A stretch of DNA of 64,000 nt, taken from a bacterium (GTDB taxonomy: Bacteria > Pseudomonadota > Alphaproteobacteria > Rhizobiales > Aestuariivirgaceae). The position numbers and the translations under genes were made by a program. Location: the NCBI GenBank assembly GCA_022842165.1, contig JALHQC010000014.1, positions 1 to 64,000 of the forward strand. The letters run 5' to 3'. Position 1 is the first letter of the stretch. Each line of letters opens with the position of its first letter. The notes beneath the pieces are model-generated. The model saw only the letters and a list, made by a program, of their open reading frames with translations. It was not told where the DNA came from and did no database searches. Positions 62,412 to 64,000 of the stretch are shown one piece after another.

Positions 62412-63965
62412 TCAGCTCACGCTGTTCGGCAGTTCTTCCTCGCGCCGGGCGATGAAGTCCTTGAGGCCCTCGGCGATGCCTTGCTCGAGCTTCGGCTCCT
62501 CGTAAGCCGCCAGTAGGCTGCGTGCCTTGTCGCGGCCGCGGGTGTCGTGGTCCTTGGCACCTTCCGCCGACCATTGCTCGAAGGAATTGAAATCCATGAT
62601 TGATGGAATGAAGAAGGCCTTCTCGAAATGCTCGAGCGTGTGCTTGGTGCCGAGGAAGTGCCCGGCAGGCCCAACCTCGCGGACCGCGGCCATCGCCTCC
62701 TTGAAATCGTCGAACTTGAGGCCGCCCGCATATTTGTACCAGCCGACGAGCTGCTCGCAATCGGTGACGAATTTCGAATAGCCGCAGGCAAGCCCTGCCT
62801 CCAGCCAGCCCGCCACATGCCAGATGTAATTGGCGCCCGACAGGATCGCCGCATGCATCAGCATGTTGGATTCGTATCCGGCCTGCGCATCGTTGAGCTT
62901 CGAGCCGACATGGAAGCCTGACGTGCGCCAGGGGAGCCTGTACTTCCGGGCGAGTGCGCCCATCACATACATCATCTGCGCGGCTTCGGGCGTTCCCCCC
63001 ATGGGGGCACCCGTCTTCATGTCGACCGTCACCATGAACTGTCCGTAGATCACCGGCGCACCGGCGCGGATCAGTTGCGTGTAGGCAACGCCGGCCAGCG
63101 CTTCGGCATTGACCTGCGCCACGGCGCCCACCGCCGAGGCGGACGTGGAAGCCCCGCATAGGGCAAAGGGTGCAGCGATGATCGGCTGGTTGCTGCGTGT
63201 ATAGACCCGCATCGCGTCCAGCATTGTCTGGTCCCAGACGAGCGGCGAGTTGCAGTTGGTGATCGAGACGACGACGGTATTGTCCTTCACATAGTCCTCG
63301 CCGAAGACGATGCCCGCCATCGCCATCACGTCCTCGGCGCGTTCCTTTGCGGTGACGATGCCCATGAACGGCTTGTCGGAATGTTTCAGCGCCGAATGGA
63401 TGATGTGCAGGTGGCGCTTCGGCACCGGAATCTCCATCGGCTCGCAGATGATCGAGCTCGAGGAATGCAGCGCCGGCGACATGTAGGCGAGCTTGTGGAA
63501 ATTGTTGAGATCCTCGAGCGAGCCATAGCGCCGGTTGTTGTCGAGGTCGCGCACGTAAGGCGCGCCATACATCGGCACGAAGACGGTGTTCTTGCCGCCC
63601 ACCTTCACCGTGCGCTCGGGGTTCCGTGCATTCAAGGTGAATTCCGGCGGCGCCTTTGCGACAAGCGCCATCAGCAGCGCGCGGTCGATCCTCACCCGCG
63701 TGCCGGTGACGTCCGCGCCTGCCGCCGTCCACATCGCGATCGCCTCGTCGTCGCGAAACTCGCAGCCGACCTCTTCGAGGATCCTGAGCGATTCCTCGTG
63801 GATCAATTCCACCGCCTCGTCCGGCACGATGTTGTAGACGGGAATTTCGCGCACCAGCGTGGGGAACGACGCCATGGGGGCCGCCCGCAGCACGCGCCGC
63901 CCCTCGCGGCCGCCGCTGCGGCGGGAAGTTGCGGGGGCTGCTGCAGGCTGTGCGGCGTCGGTCAT
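62412..63965 (-). CDS. MttB-family methyltransferase, non-pyrrolysine type
   Basis: 517 residues of the trimethylamine methyltransferase superfamily (TIM barrel): IPVYNIVPDEAVELIHEESL, VFVPMYGAPYVRDLDN, VSITNCNSPLVWD, FALCGASTSASAVGAVAQVN, and a GAPVIYGQFMVTVDMKTGAPM segment. There is no in-frame amber codon, so the pyrrolysine of true MttB is absent; the protein belongs with the MtgB-like group, of which some demethylate glycine betaine. Substrate and corrinoid partner are not indicated: no corrinoid protein gene is adjacent. The first 40 residues are a low-complexity Ala/Arg extension, so the real start may be the internal ATG at residue 31 (MASFPTLVREI). Confidence 0.88.
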   Translation of the reverse strand: MTDAAQPAAAPATSRRSGGREGRRVLRAAPMASFPTLVREIPVYNIVPDEAVELIHEESLRILEEVGCEFRDDEAIAMWTAAGADVTGTRVRIDRALLMALVAKAPPEFTLNARNPERTVKVGGKNTVFVPMYGAPYVRDLDNNRRYGSLEDLNNFHKLAYMSPALHSSSSIICEPMEIPVPKRHLHIIHSALKHSDKPFMGIVTAKERAEDVMAMAGIVFGEDYVKDNTVVVSITNCNSPLVWDQTMLDAMRVYTRSNQPIIAAPFALCGASTSASAVGAVAQVNAEALAGVAYTQLIRAGAPVIYGQFMVTVDMKTGAPMGGTPEAAQMMYVMGALARKYRLPWRTSGFHVGSKLNDAQAGYESNMLMHAAILSGANYIWHVAGWLEAGLACGYSKFVTDCEQLVGWYKYAGGLKFDDFKEAMAAVREVGPAGHFLGTKHTLEHFEKAFFIPSIMDFNSFEQWSAEGAKDHDTRGRDKARSLLAAYEEPKLEQGIAEGLKDFIARREEELPNSVS

Positions 63966-64000
63966 GGTCGGGGTTCCCTCGAAGGTCCTGGCAATATCAA

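Noticed and set aside
62356-63732. Upstream in-frame extension of the MarC gene
   Set aside because: Out-of-frame reading of the MttB-like gene; MarC starts at 62355.

Overview
The window is a GC-rich, densely coded chromosomal segment of an alphaproteobacterium, most likely a member of the Hyphomicrobiales (Rhizobiales). This is supported by a short ATP synthase zeta-subunit-like protein (a family confined to Alphaproteobacteria), Brucella/Rhizobium-type erythritol isomerases EryC/EryH/EryI, an rpmH-rnpA-yidC-engB string, the infC/rpmI/rplT/pheS/pheT neighbourhood and three families of GC-rich palindromic intergenic repeats. I saw no tRNA, rRNA, CRISPR array, insertion sequence or prophage. 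The one clear RNA gene is the small SRP RNA upstream of dnaX, and a second small RNA is a good candidate near 60.5 kb. The species cannot be named from the sequence alone.

Layout. 1-7.7 kb: a CUT1-type sugar/polyol ABC transporter (two permeases, one running off the left edge, and a Tat-exported binding protein) behind a SorC-family regulator, divergent from eryC-eryH-eryI, with a lone DhaK subunit facing them. This looks like tetritol (erythritol-type) catabolism; kinase and dehydrogenase genes would lie outside the window. 7.8-22 kb: an MaoC/HTD2 hydratase, then a complete glycogen operon on the minus strand, glgP-glgB-glgC-glgA-pgm-glgX/malQ-nudix, in which debranching enzyme and amylomaltase are fused into one 1257-residue protein. 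22-28 kb: an EamA transporter, L-serine dehydratase, an acyl-CoA dehydrogenase, and pgi. 28-36.3 kb: the translation cluster infC ... rpmI-rplT-pheS-pheT (minus strand), interrupted twice: by a PepSY protein/response regulator/histidine kinase operon between infC and rpmI, and by a DUF559 endonuclease-like gene embedded in palindromic repeats between pheS and pheT.

36-40 kb: a TVP38-family membrane protein, a mercuric-reductase-like flavoprotein and an orphan histidine kinase, all translationally coupled. 40-48 kb: rpmH-rnpA-yidC-engB, argB, a HAD nucleotidase, an atypical lower-GC gene, then dapD, a DUF805 protein and dapE (lysine biosynthesis). 48-51 kb: def-fmt-truA and a His-rich secreted protein. 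51-54 kb: SRP RNA and dnaX-ybaB-recR. 54-64 kb: a small repeat protein, a Tad-like vWA protein, rmuC, a 577-bp region containing palindromes and a 41-codon ORF, pip, mscL, an aminotransferase, the candidate sRNA, DUF4112/membrane/zeta-like genes, a MarC protein and a non-pyrrolysine MttB-family methyltransferase.

How it fits together: the glycogen operon (glgP to glgX/malQ) covers synthesis and breakdown and may be controlled by a perfect 9-bp dyad lying inside its promoter. The two-component operon at 33-35.6 kb and the small secreted repeat protein at 54 kb share the same 11-bp-periodic TGTCAGC/CGTCAGC boxes plus a CCTGACAGG box upstream, suggesting a small envelope-stress-type regulon. That shared motif, the DUF559/repeat insertion in pheST, and the sRNA candidate are the least conventional things I found.
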